64,000 bases of DNA from positions 1,364,001 to 1,428,000 of the forward strand of contig OZ244777.1 in assembly GCA_965219495.1 (NCBI GenBank). The letters run 5' to 3'. The notes under the pieces were generated by a model. That model saw nothing but the letters and a program-made list of their open reading frames with translations. It ran no database searches and was not told where the DNA came from. Origin of the DNA: CAZPXZ01 sp965219495 (GTDB lineage Bacteria > Pseudomonadota > Alphaproteobacteria > Rhodobacterales > CAZPXZ01). This document shows, one piece after another, positions 1 to 7,838 of the stretch (position 1 is its first letter; every line of letters begins with the position of its first letter). A program made the position numbers and the translations under genes.

Positions 1-765
1 GTCATACCACTTCCGGTTCGCGATCATGGCATTGAGGCCGGTGATGTGGTGCGTGGCCAGATAATGCGTGGCGCCCTCGTAAAACTTCTGGGCCACGATG
101 CTTTGCGTGGCAGAATCGACTCCGTCAATGAGGCCCGCCTTCAATGCGTTGTACACTTCCGGCCAGTCTACCGGCGTCGGCACGGCGCCAAGGCCCTTCA
201 TGATTTCCACGTAGAGTGGCGCCGGCACCACGCGAATTTTCACACCCGCCAGGTCCGAGGGCGTGGTCGCGGGATTCTTGACGATGATGTCACGGTGCCC
301 GTAGTACCAGGCGGGCGCGACAACACGCGCCCCGATCTTTTCGGCGAGAGTGTCCTGCCACTCTTCATAGAGTTTGGACTGAGCGACTTTCAGGATCTTG
401 TCGATATCCAGTTCCCGCCCGAAAAGGAACGGAAGTTCCATTGCGCCGAACTCGCTGACGAATGCGCCCAGCGATCCATAGCCGGCATTCGAAAGATGAA
501 CGGTGCCCAATTGTACGCCCTCGATGAGGGTCTGGGTGCCGCCGAGGGCACTGTCTCCGAAGACTTGGATCTCAAGGGACGGCGCCCGGGCGTTTACGCG
601 GGCGGCAAATTCGAGGACGGTCTGGCCGTATTCGCTGGCGGTCGCCCCCGTATGTCCGAATTTTCCGATGGTCTTGTCGGCCGCATGTGCGGTCAACAAA
701 GCTCCACCCGCCAATACAAGGCAGGATAGAGCGGCGCTGCGCAACAGTGTCGAAATAGTTCTCAT
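1..765 (-). CDS. TRAP transporter solute-binding protein, DctP family (3' end outside window)
   Basis: Reading the minus strand from the ATG at 765 gives an open frame that runs off the left edge, about 255 residues. It starts with a Sec signal peptide (hydrophobic stretch then LTAHAADK) followed by typical DctP sequence: FGHTGATASEYGQT, then GTVHLSNAGYGSLG, then the conserved LAGVKIRVVPAPLY block. DctP proteins bind small carboxylates in the periplasm and deliver them to a DctQM permease, which would lie left of the window. A good ribosome-binding site (AAGGA) lies 8 bases upstream of the ATG. The substrate cannot be read from this part. Confidence 0.85.
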   Translation of the reverse strand, partial: MRTISTLLRSAALSCLVLAGGALLTAHAADKTIGKFGHTGATASEYGQTVLEFAARVNARAPSLEIQVFGDSALGGTQTLIEGVQLGTVHLSNAGYGSLGAFVSEFGAMELPFLFGRELDIDKILKVAQSKLYEEWQDTLAEKIGARVVAPAWYYGHRDIIVKNPATTPSDLAGVKIRVVPAPLYVEIMKGLGAVPTPVDWPEVYNALKAGLIDGVDSATQSIVAQKFYEGATHYLATHHITGLNAMIANRKWYD

Positions 766-1231
766 GAATGTATTTCCTTTTCGTTTCTACCTCAGAGCGT
801 TGATCCACACCGGGAGACGTGCTCCTCGTGATTGTGGGTTGCTGTTATCATACGCCGGCAAGACTGTCCACGAAGCGAACGCGCCCCCGCTGGCCGATCG
901 CCAGTTGGAGAAACCGCGCCACGCGCTTGCGTCGGAACCGGTCTTCCGTCCTGGCCCGGCACGGAAGCGCCGGTAGCCGGACGCCGGCGGGGCGGTGCCG
1001 GTCGCGCGGGCCTGTCGCGCACTCGTTCGAAGCTATTCCGCTTAAATCTGGCCGACGCGCGCCGGTGCAGACAACACATGCCCGAACCAGAGGGCGAACT
1101 AGCGTGTACGCATCGCAGCGAGCCCGGAAGAAGAAGCTCCTGCCCCCTCGCCGGATTGTTGGCAAACCCGGTGGTTTGCGGGTCGGGACGCTGATCGTTC
1201 CAAGATTTAGAGCCGCACGCAACGGATGGCT
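766..1231. other. Intergenic region, no gene seen
   Basis: This 466-base stretch separates the TRAP binding protein from the antiporter. Several overlapping open frames cross it, but none has recognisable protein features. It presumably holds the promoter of the TRAP gene. I see no tRNA, repeat or clear terminator. Confidence 0.5.
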
Positions 1232-3148
1232 TCAGTTGTTCTTGCGCCGGAGCTTTCTTACCTCGCTCACGATCCCGCGAAGCGACGGCGGAAACGTCCG
1301 GCGCGTCGGAATCATTTCCCCTTCAATTGCCTCCAGGGCCGGCGGCTTCGCGTCATCTCCTTCACGTTCCGCACGGATCTCGATAACCGAATCCTGCTTG
1401 GCCTGTTCCTCCGTCAACCCCTCGTTTCGCGTGTACTGTGCCGACATTCTGACGAGTTCCTCGGCGTCTTGCTTGCGAAAATCCGCGATCAGTTCCTCGA
1501 TTGCATCCGATTCACCGAGTAGCTTCAGCCCCTCTTCTGCAAAGGCGACCGCCGATTCGAACACCTCGCGAACCGCGCTATCGGCGCCGACTTCCAGCAT
1601 TTCCCATTGCGCAAATCGATCCCGCACCCGGGCAATCAAGAGCACGTCCGGATAACGCTCCCGCAATTCCGAGACCGCCTTCAGACAGGCCTCCGCATCG
1701 TCGATGCAAACGAACACTGCGCACAGCCCACGCTTGGCGGCCGTCTGTATGAATCCCTGGTGTCCAAAGTCCCCGAAAAACACCTCGTACCCTAGGGAAC
1801 GAGCCACCTGCACGCGCTGGGGATTGTTATCCACCAGAAGCAGGCTGTATCCGCGGCGGTTCAGGATCTGCGCCACGGTTTGGCCGAACCGGCCGAACCC
1901 CACCACCAGTACGGAGGCCTGTGGCGCCTCATTGAAGTCGGGTACGTCCTTACTGCCCATTTTCCGCTCGTACAGCCCGATCCAGCGATCCGCCAGCCGG
2001 AGCACCAAGGGCGTGAACGCCATCGACAAGACGGCGACACCCGTCAGTACCGAAGCATCTTCCTGTGAAAAAACGCCACTCGCCGCTGCCAGCCCGAACA
2101 GCACGAACCCAAATTCCCCGGCCTGCCCAAGCAATACGCCGATACGGATGGATTCCGGGACCGTCGAACCCCTCACCCTTGCGAGCGCGAAAAGCACGGC
2201 TCCCTTCAAAGCAAAAACCCCGAGGGCCGACCCGAGCGCCACATGGAGGGACGACGCGACCGCGAGCCAGTCGATTTCGACGCCAATTCCCATGAAAAAC
2301 ATGCCGAGCAGGAGGCCCCGGAACGGATCAATGGCGCTTTCGATACGGTGTCGGAATTCGGACCCGGCCAGCAAGATTCCAGCGACCACCGCACCCATGG
2401 CCATGGACAGTCCCGCGAACTGCATCAGCAAGGCGGCGCCGATCACGACGAGCAGCGCGCCCGCGGTGAATGCTTCATCGGCTCCCGAGCGGGCGATCAG
2501 CCGGAAAAACGGATTGATCACGAAGTATCCGACCAGGATGAGCGTCGCGAGCGAAGCCAGGGCGAGAGTAATGGCGCCCGCAGAGAAGGTCCCGCCGCTT
2601 TCCCCGCCAAATCCTGCCACCGCAAACAGCGTGATCAGGGCTACAAGCGGGACGAGGGCGAGATCCTGAAAAAGCAATACTGAGATTGCCCTGTCCGCGA
2701 ACGGGGTGCCGATCGCCCTGCGTTCTTCCAGCAATTGCACGCCAAAGGCGGTCGAGGAGAGTGACAGCGCCGCACCGGCAATCAACGCCGGACCCCAGCC
2801 CCAGTCTGCGGCCCAATGAAGCGCCGTGCCAAGCAAGACCGTCGTCAGCAGGAGTTGCACCGCCCCCATGCCGAATATGTCCACCCGCAGCCGCCAAAGC
2901 CGGGCCACGCGCAATTCCAAGCCGATGACAAACAGAAGCAGGACGACGCCAAATTCGGCGAGAGTTCGGACCGTTTCGTTTTCGCCCACGATCCCGAGCG
3001 CCGCCGGACCGACGATAGCGCCGACGAGCAGGTACCCAAGCGCCGAGCCGAGTCCGAGTCTCCGAAACGCGAGAACGCCCGCCACCAGAGCCGCAAGATA
3101 GATCGCGACATTCAACAGGACCGGTTCGATGCGGTGCAGTTCCTCCAT
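1232..3148 (-). CDS. Kef-type monovalent cation/H+ antiporter (CPA2) with RCK/TrkA-N domain
   Basis: This 638-residue inner-membrane protein has about twelve hydrophobic segments in residues 10-385, including LLLFVIGLELR and an SSTAF-containing segment typical of CPA2 exchangers. It then has a cytoplasmic Rossmann NAD-binding TrkA-N domain beginning with VVGFGRFGQ near residue 410 and ending near 540. Length and domain order match KefB/KefC/YbaL proteins, which exchange K+ or Na+ for H+ and are gated by nucleotide or glutathione. The last 90 residues are charged and probably regulatory. No KefF/KefG ancillary gene lies beside it, so glutathione gating is not implied. Confidence 0.85.
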   Translation of the reverse strand: MEELHRIEPVLLNVAIYLAALVAGVLAFRRLGLGSALGYLLVGAIVGPAALGIVGENETVRTLAEFGVVLLLFVIGLELRVARLWRLRVDIFGMGAVQLLLTTVLLGTALHWAADWGWGPALIAGAALSLSSTAFGVQLLEERRAIGTPFADRAISVLLFQDLALVPLVALITLFAVAGFGGESGGTFSAGAITLALASLATLILVGYFVINPFFRLIARSGADEAFTAGALLVVIGAALLMQFAGLSMAMGAVVAGILLAGSEFRHRIESAIDPFRGLLLGMFFMGIGVEIDWLAVASSLHVALGSALGVFALKGAVLFALARVRGSTVPESIRIGVLLGQAGEFGFVLFGLAAASGVFSQEDASVLTGVAVLSMAFTPLVLRLADRWIGLYERKMGSKDVPDFNEAPQASVLVVGFGRFGQTVAQILNRRGYSLLLVDNNPQRVQVARSLGYEVFFGDFGHQGFIQTAAKRGLCAVFVCIDDAEACLKAVSELRERYPDVLLIARVRDRFAQWEMLEVGADSAVREVFESAVAFAEEGLKLLGESDAIEELIADFRKQDAEELVRMSAQYTRNEGLTEEQAKQDSVIEIRAEREGDDAKPPALEAIEGEMIPTRRTFPPSLRGIVSEVRKLRRKNN

Positions 3149-3207
3149 TGCGCGGTCCGAAGCATCATCCTACTCCGACCGACTATAGCCTACTTTGCCA
3201 ATGTCTC

Positions 3208-3714
3208 TCAGTCCCAGTGATCTCCTTTCAACTTGCCCCAACGCTCCAGCCGGCGGGCGAGCCGGCGGGCAGCGCGGGCGGCAGAGTTCCGTTCATCCGG
3301 CTCCAGCTTGCCGCCGAGTTCCTGCCCGATGGCCGTTCCGGTGCCGAGAAATTCCCGCCCGGTTCCAGCGAGCTTCGCCAACGCCTGATCGTATGCGACT
3401 TGATCGAACGGTTCGGTCTCGAGCGCCCCGGCTGCTTCCCTGAGTGCCGCCGCCGCGTCCAACTGCATCGACCGGACGGCCGGGCCGTGCTGCCGCCAAC
3501 TCTCCGCAACCGCCGGATGCGCATCTCCAAACCGCCACCCCTCATGCGCTCCGTAGATCGCCCAGCGTGCGCCCGCCCAACCGATCGCAAAAACGTTGAT
3601 TCCGAGCGAAACCACGAGACCGATCACCAGCCAACGCCGCCTGCGACGCCTGCGACGCTTACGGGATTTGGCGTCCGAAGCATCCGCATCCGGTTCCATC
3701 TTCACATCGTTCAC
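3208..3714 (-). CDS. Membrane-anchored periplasmic heavy-metal-sensor-like protein
   Basis: This 168-residue protein has a short basic cytoplasmic tail (run of K and R around residues 17-27), one transmembrane helix (WLVIGLVVSLGINVFAI) and a helical periplasmic domain rich in A, R and E. The topology and the LRxAAxAL-type helices resemble the CnrX/ZraP-like periplasmic metal-sensor family (Metal_resist). It overlaps the preceding anti-sigma-like gene by 4 bases (ATGA), so it is translated with it and the ECF sigma factor. I infer a role as periplasmic sensor or effector of that module. No His or Met metal cluster is obvious, so the ligand is unknown. Confidence 0.6.
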   Translation of the reverse strand: MNDVKMEPDADASDAKSRKRRRRRRRRWLVIGLVVSLGINVFAIGWAGARWAIYGAHEGWRFGDAHPAVAESWRQHGPAVRSMQLDAAAALREAAGALETEPFDQVAYDQALAKLAGTGREFLGTGTAIGQELGGKLEPDERNSAARAARRLARRLERWGKLKGDHWD

Positions 3715-4163
3715 TCGTTGTCCTCCTCCAAGAGTCCCTGCACCAGCAGGTCGATTTCCATTTCGAGACCCGTTCCCGGGTCAATCACTTCGTCCAGCGC
3801 CGCGCCTACCGGGGAGACACCCGTCGCGATCCCAAGCGCCAGGGCCACGAGTATTCCGCCGGCCTCACGCCAGCGGCCCAAGGTCCACGCCACCCAGCCA
3901 TTCGGGACTTGCGGCTCCGGTTCCGGGACGCCTTCGAGCGCCGGAACGGAAGCGATCCGTCGCCGCAAGTCCGGCGAAGGGCCTGGTGCGTGCCAATCAT
4001 CCAGCGCCAGTTCCAGGCATTCTGCGCGCGCCAACTCCGAAGCTGCCGCACGATCTCGTTCCGCGAAGGCTCTCGCCGCTTCGCGATCCCTCTCTGGCCA
4101 GCGTTCGATCCGACCGCCATGCCGGTCCAGCAGTTCCCCAAACCAGGACGTCCACCTGCTCAT
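3711..4163 (-). CDS. Small anti-sigma-factor-like membrane protein
   Basis: This 150-residue product has a charged N-terminal half (WFGELLDRHGGRIERWPERD), a single hydrophobic segment near residues 97-120 (ILVALALGIATGVSPVGAAL) and an acidic C-terminus. It overlaps both the ECF sigma gene upstream and the sensor-like gene downstream by 4 bases. A one-helix protein encoded directly after an ECF sigma factor is usually its anti-sigma factor. No zinc-binding HxxxCxxC motif is visible, so it is not a ZAS-type anti-sigma. The assignment rests on context and topology rather than a recognised domain. Confidence 0.5.
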   Translation of the reverse strand: MSRWTSWFGELLDRHGGRIERWPERDREAARAFAERDRAAASELARAECLELALDDWHAPGPSPDLRRRIASVPALEGVPEPEPQVPNGWVAWTLGRWREAGGILVALALGIATGVSPVGAALDEVIDPGTGLEMEIDLLVQGLLEEDNE

Positions 4164-4720
4164 GCCGACCTCGCCACCGGAATCTCGACCTCCGCAAACC
4201 TGGCGCGAAGCGTTCGACGCGCGCGGGCGAGCAGGGACTCGACCGATTCCACCGAACAGGAAAGCACCGATGCGGCTTCACTCATGGTCATTCCCTCCAG
4301 TCGGCAGAGCAGCAGCGCCTGCCTCTGGCGCTCCGGCAACTCGTCGACGAATGCCCGGAGCCGATCGACCTCCATTGAATCCGAGACCTGGATTTCAACT
4401 CCGGGCGACGGATCCAACTCGTCCTCGGCAAGTTCCGCGATTTTCCGGCGACGGCGCAACGCATCGCGTGCGACGTTTCCCGCCACCCGGTAGAGCCAAG
4501 CCTGAACGGGCGCATTCGGCTTCCACGCCGATGCGCTCCGCCAGAGGCGGAGAAACGTTTCCTGCACCACATCCTCCGCCGCATCCCGTTCTCCCAGCAA
4601 CCGCCAAGCGTAGCGGAAAAGGGGGCCAGAATAGGCATCCACCAGCGTTCGCCAGGCGCGCGCTTCCCCTTCTGCCGCGCGGTGGACAAGCGCGGCATCT
4701 TCCGCAATCGCGTCCCGCAC
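4160..4720 (-). CDS. ECF-type RNA polymerase sigma factor
   Basis: This 186-residue protein starts with GTG. Region 2 is seen at residues 10-80 (LFRYAWRLLGERDAAEDVVQETFLRLW, the DAEDVVQETFLR core being diagnostic), and region 4 at about 120-175 (LPERQRQALLLCRLEGMT followed by a helix-turn-helix with VESVESLLARARRTLR). There is no region 1 or 3, as expected for group IV sigma factors. It is first in a coupled set with an anti-sigma-like protein and a membrane sensor. The EF-hand gene just upstream may belong to its regulon. Confidence 0.88.
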   Translation of the reverse strand: MRDAIAEDAALVHRAAEGEARAWRTLVDAYSGPLFRYAWRLLGERDAAEDVVQETFLRLWRSASAWKPNAPVQAWLYRVAGNVARDALRRRRKIAELAEDELDPSPGVEIQVSDSMEVDRLRAFVDELPERQRQALLLCRLEGMTMSEAASVLSCSVESVESLLARARRTLRARFAEVEIPVARSA

Positions 4721-4755
4721 GTGCCTGCCGGAATCTCTATCCGGCTGAACGCGTG

Positions 4756-5208
4756 CTAATTCCGATGTTCGGATTCGCCAGCGTGGTCTTTTCCGGAGGA
4801 CTTACCATCCCGGTCGTGTCCCCGGAAACCGCCGCGGCGATGCTTACCCCAACGCTTGCTGCGCTTGCCGCGCTGGACTGCTGCCTCGATAAGTTCCGCC
4901 TGACTCAGCGCAGCATCGCCGTCGGTGTCAAGCTGCTTGATCATTCGCTCAACCCTCTCTTCGATTGAAGCCTCCATCCAGGCTCGGATTTCCGTAGCGT
5001 CAAGTACGCCGTTGCCGTCCAGGTCCGCCTCCGCGAAGTCGAACATCTGGTGTGACTTCTTCTCCTTCGATTCTGCCGCAGCCACTTCCGCCGCCATGGA
5101 ATTCTCCGCTTTCTCCTGGGCCATGGCGCCGCAAGACGCCACCAGAACCGCAATGGAAAGACCTGTGAGGGCGGGCAGCCTGCCAAACCGGATTCTTGTC
5201 CGCAACAT
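4756..5208 (-). CDS. Exported EF-hand calcium-binding protein
   Basis: This 150-residue protein has an N-terminal signal sequence whose end, LVASC-GAMAQ, offers both a lipobox cysteine and an AMA/Q signal peptidase I site. Two EF-hand loops follow: DLDGNGVLDATE at residues 62-73 and DTDGDAALSQAE at about 94-105, each with the 1-3-5-12 acidic pattern. The C-terminal tail is rich in K, R, G, H and D. Its ATG has a good AAGGAAA site, and it lies 35 bases upstream of the sigma gene. Calcium or another divalent metal is the likely ligand, and its association with the ECF module suggests an envelope metal-stress role (inference). Confidence 0.75.
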   Translation of the reverse strand: MLRTRIRFGRLPALTGLSIAVLVASCGAMAQEKAENSMAAEVAAAESKEKKSHQMFDFAEADLDGNGVLDATEIRAWMEASIEERVERMIKQLDTDGDAALSQAELIEAAVQRGKRSKRWGKHRRGGFRGHDRDGKSSGKDHAGESEHRN

Positions 5209-5383
5209 TGAATTTCCTTTCGCTCAATTTGCCTGCGCCACTTGTAGAACGTATTCGCCGGGCCAATCCTTCGCTCGTTGCGCGGACGCGCCCGCAAAAG
5301 GTGATGCTAGGCAGAATTTGCGAACCCGACAACGGGCAATAGGATAAGGTTTGCAACAATTTCCAACCAGGTGGGTTCCGGCC

Positions 5384-6460
5384 GTGAAACGCATTGCAAT
5401 CGCTGCGATTGGTGCATTGGCCGCGTTTTCGGCTCTGCCCGCCGCAGCTGCGGACACCATTGTGCTCGGCGCCGCTGTCTCTCAATCGGGCAAGTATTCC
5501 ACGAACGGCATGCATACGATGAACGGCTACAACCTGGCCGTGGAATTGATCAATGTCGCAGGTGGCGTAAACGTAGGCGGCACGAATTACATGCTTGAAG
5601 TCAAATATTATGACGACGAGTCCACGCCGGCACGCGGCGGCGAACTCGTCGAGAGATTGATCAAGCAGGACGGCGTTGCGTTCTTGCTCGGTCCGTATTC
5701 GTCCGGCCTGACAAGGGCAATCGCGCCGATTACCGAGAAACATGGCGTACCCATGGTGGAGGCGAACGGCGCCTCGCGCAGCCTGTTCAACAACGGGTAT
5801 CGCTATCTCTTCGCCGTACTTTCGACATCCGAACAGTATCTCGGATCGGCGATCGATCTCGCGGCTGAGATCGCGGTCCAAAACGGGCGCGATCCGAGCG
5901 AACTCAAGCTCGCCATGGCATTCGAGAACGATCCGTTCAGCCAGGACATCCGGGCCGGGGTCACCGACGATGTCAACCGTCATGGCATGCAGGTCATTGT
6001 CGACGACAAGCTGCCGAAGGAACTGAATGACATGACGGCGACCTTGACCAAGGTTCGCGCACTGAAACCCGACATCCTGGTGGTTTCGGGCCATTCAAAG
6101 GGCGCCGCTACCGCAATCCGCAGATCGAGGAACAACAGATCTACGTGCCGATGCTGGCCATGACACATTGCGATTCCGCGCAGATAATCAAGAAGTTCGG
6201 CGCAGGCGCCGAATACACCTTGTGCACCTCGCAGTGGGCTCCGACGCTCACTTACCGCGATTCGCTGTTCGGCTCAGCGGGGGACTTCGCGAAAACGTTT
6301 GAAGAGAAGTTCGGCTATGCGCCACCTTACCAGGCGGCAGAATCCGCTGCGGCGGTGCAGGTGTTTGCCGATGCATTCGAGCGAGCGGAATCACTCGATA
6401 AAATGTCGGTGCGCGATGCATTGGCCGCCACTGACATGCAGACGTTCGTGAGAAATGGTG
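5384..6460 (+). pseudogene. Branched-chain amino acid ABC transporter binding protein (LivJ-type), frameshifted and 3'-deleted
   Basis: The GTG at 5384, preceded by AGGTGG, starts a signal peptide (AAFSALPAAAAD) and a LivJ-type periplasmic binding fold: SQSGKYSTNGMHTMNG, a YDDES motif, and LLGPYSSGLTRAIAPI. Near 6120 the frame is lost. The reading frame from 6145 continues the homology (VPMLAMTHCDSAQIIKKFG), and adding one base to CGCAGATC would give the expected R-Q-I-E reading, so a single C seems to be missing. Homology ends near 6458, where the last codons of a different gene (livG) begin. The binding protein is therefore both frameshifted and truncated. Confidence 0.8.
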
Positions 6461-6589
6461 CGCGTACCATTTATCATGAACTTGGCAGAGGAGATCCACG
6501 TTCTTGCCAACGGCCGACTCCTTGCCAGTGGCACGCCGGGGGACGTGCAGGCCGACCCACGCGTGCTCGACGCCTATCTCGGTGGGTAG
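6458..6589 (+). pseudogene. LivG remnant: last ~40 codons of a branched-chain amino acid ABC ATPase
   Basis: From about 6464 the frame of the ATG at 6476 reads VPFIMNLAEEIHVLANGRL and then ASGTPGDVQADPRVLDAYLGG before TAG at 6587-6589. This is the usual C-terminus of LivG ATPases, the stretch after the H-loop. It abuts the truncated LivJ sequence directly. One deletion must have removed the LivJ 3' end, the two permease genes normally in between, and most of livG. The remnant cannot make a functional ATPase. Confidence 0.8.
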
Positions 6590-6590
6590 C

Positions 6591-7482
6591 ATGATGTCAG
6601 GCAATTCGCGAAGCGACAAGCAAATCGGCGCACTCGCTCAGATATCGGGGCATAGTGGAGGCAACGTCGAATCGGTACTTTCGGTTGAAGCCGTGGCGCG
6701 AGAGGCGGCGCAACTCTCCGCAAGTCGACCGGACCGAGCGTCGCTCCGGGATTTGGCTGGAAATGAACCAATTCTGCAAATCGAGTCCTTTGACCGCGGG
6801 CTACGGAGCCACGGAGATCGTGCATGAAGTTGACCTCATAGTGGGCCGTGGTCAATCACTCTGCCTGATTGGCCCGAATGGCGTCGGCAAATCAACAATT
6901 TTACACGCCATTTACGGACTCGCCGACATACATGGCGGGCGGATAGCCTGTGGCGGGCGGGAAATCACGCGGTTGCTTCCGAACCGGATGCTGGCTGAGG
7001 TCGGCGTTGCGTATGTATTGCAGGATAACTCCGTATTTCCGGAAATGACCGTTTGGGAGAACATCCTTATGGGGGGCTACCTGATGCCTTCGCCGGCCGA
7101 CGCTCGCCAAAAGGGGGAAGAATTGCTGGGGAGGTGCGAAAGGCTGGCCGCCCGACGGAACCAGCCTGCGCGCGTACTTTCCGGAGGGGAACGCCGGCTC
7201 CTGGAGATCGCCCGCGCTCTCATGATGGAACCGGAATTACTGCTAATCGACGAGCCCTCGATTGGCCTTGAACCGCGCTATATCGACATGGTCTTCGAGA
7301 TCCTGGAGGAACTTCAACACGGACAAGGCAAAACCATCATCATGGTTGAGCAGAATGCGAAAAAGGGCCTCAGCACAGCCGATCTGGGGTACGTGCTGGT
7401 TGCCGGCAACGTCGCCATGGCTGGGCAAGGAAAGGAACTGCTGGCTGACGCGGAGGTCGGGAGGCTGTTTCTCGGCGGTTAA
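6591..7482 (+). pseudogene. LivF-type branched-chain amino acid ABC ATPase with 5' frameshift
   Basis: The body (6795-7482) is a complete ABC ATPase: Walker A GPNGVGKST, signature LSGGERRLLEIARAL, Walker B LLLIDEPS and a typical LivF H-loop IIMVEQN. The normal N-terminus EPILQIES is in a different frame, which opens at ATG 6591. It joins the body if one T is removed from the TTT run at 6789-6791. An internal ATG at 6763 could still give a protein of about 240 residues with an altered N-terminus (MNQFCKSSPLTAGYG). Its permeases and partner ATPase are gone, so it is an orphan at best. Confidence 0.75.
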
Positions 7483-7838
7483 TGGGCAGTCTGAACAACT
7501 CCATGCAACGGGGCGCCGTGATCGTTAATCAGATTCCTGCCACGGTTCGGATAATTGCTTCGTTTGCCGTGTGTTCGTCAGCCGCCTTCTCCGGTTCCGC
7601 GCCAGACGGCTGTGATCGCAATTCTGCCACGCGAGACGAATTGGATTTCTGCTGAAATATGTTGCCAATGTGTCGGGAACTCGAACACGGGACCACGGAA
7701 ACGCTACGGTCCGCGCGCCGCTACCCGATATCGCCTTGCGCAACGTGGGTTGCGTTCTATAAGGATTGAGGGTTCTCGACGGGAACCGGCCGCTCCCACG
7801 CCAGACCGCAACCAGAAGCAGGCACGCAGGTTACGCCC
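7483..7838 (+). other. Intergenic region upstream of carB
   Basis: This 356-base stretch holds no convincing gene. It should contain the carB promoter and leader. Pyrimidine or arginine control of carB would act here, but I see no clear attenuator hairpin with a T run. The partner gene carA is not in the window. Confidence 0.4.

Noticed and set aside
3148..4968. 606-codon plus-strand open frame over the sigma-factor module
   Set aside because: Rich in P, R, S and A with no recognisable domain, and it lies opposite four overlapping genes with clear family motifs.
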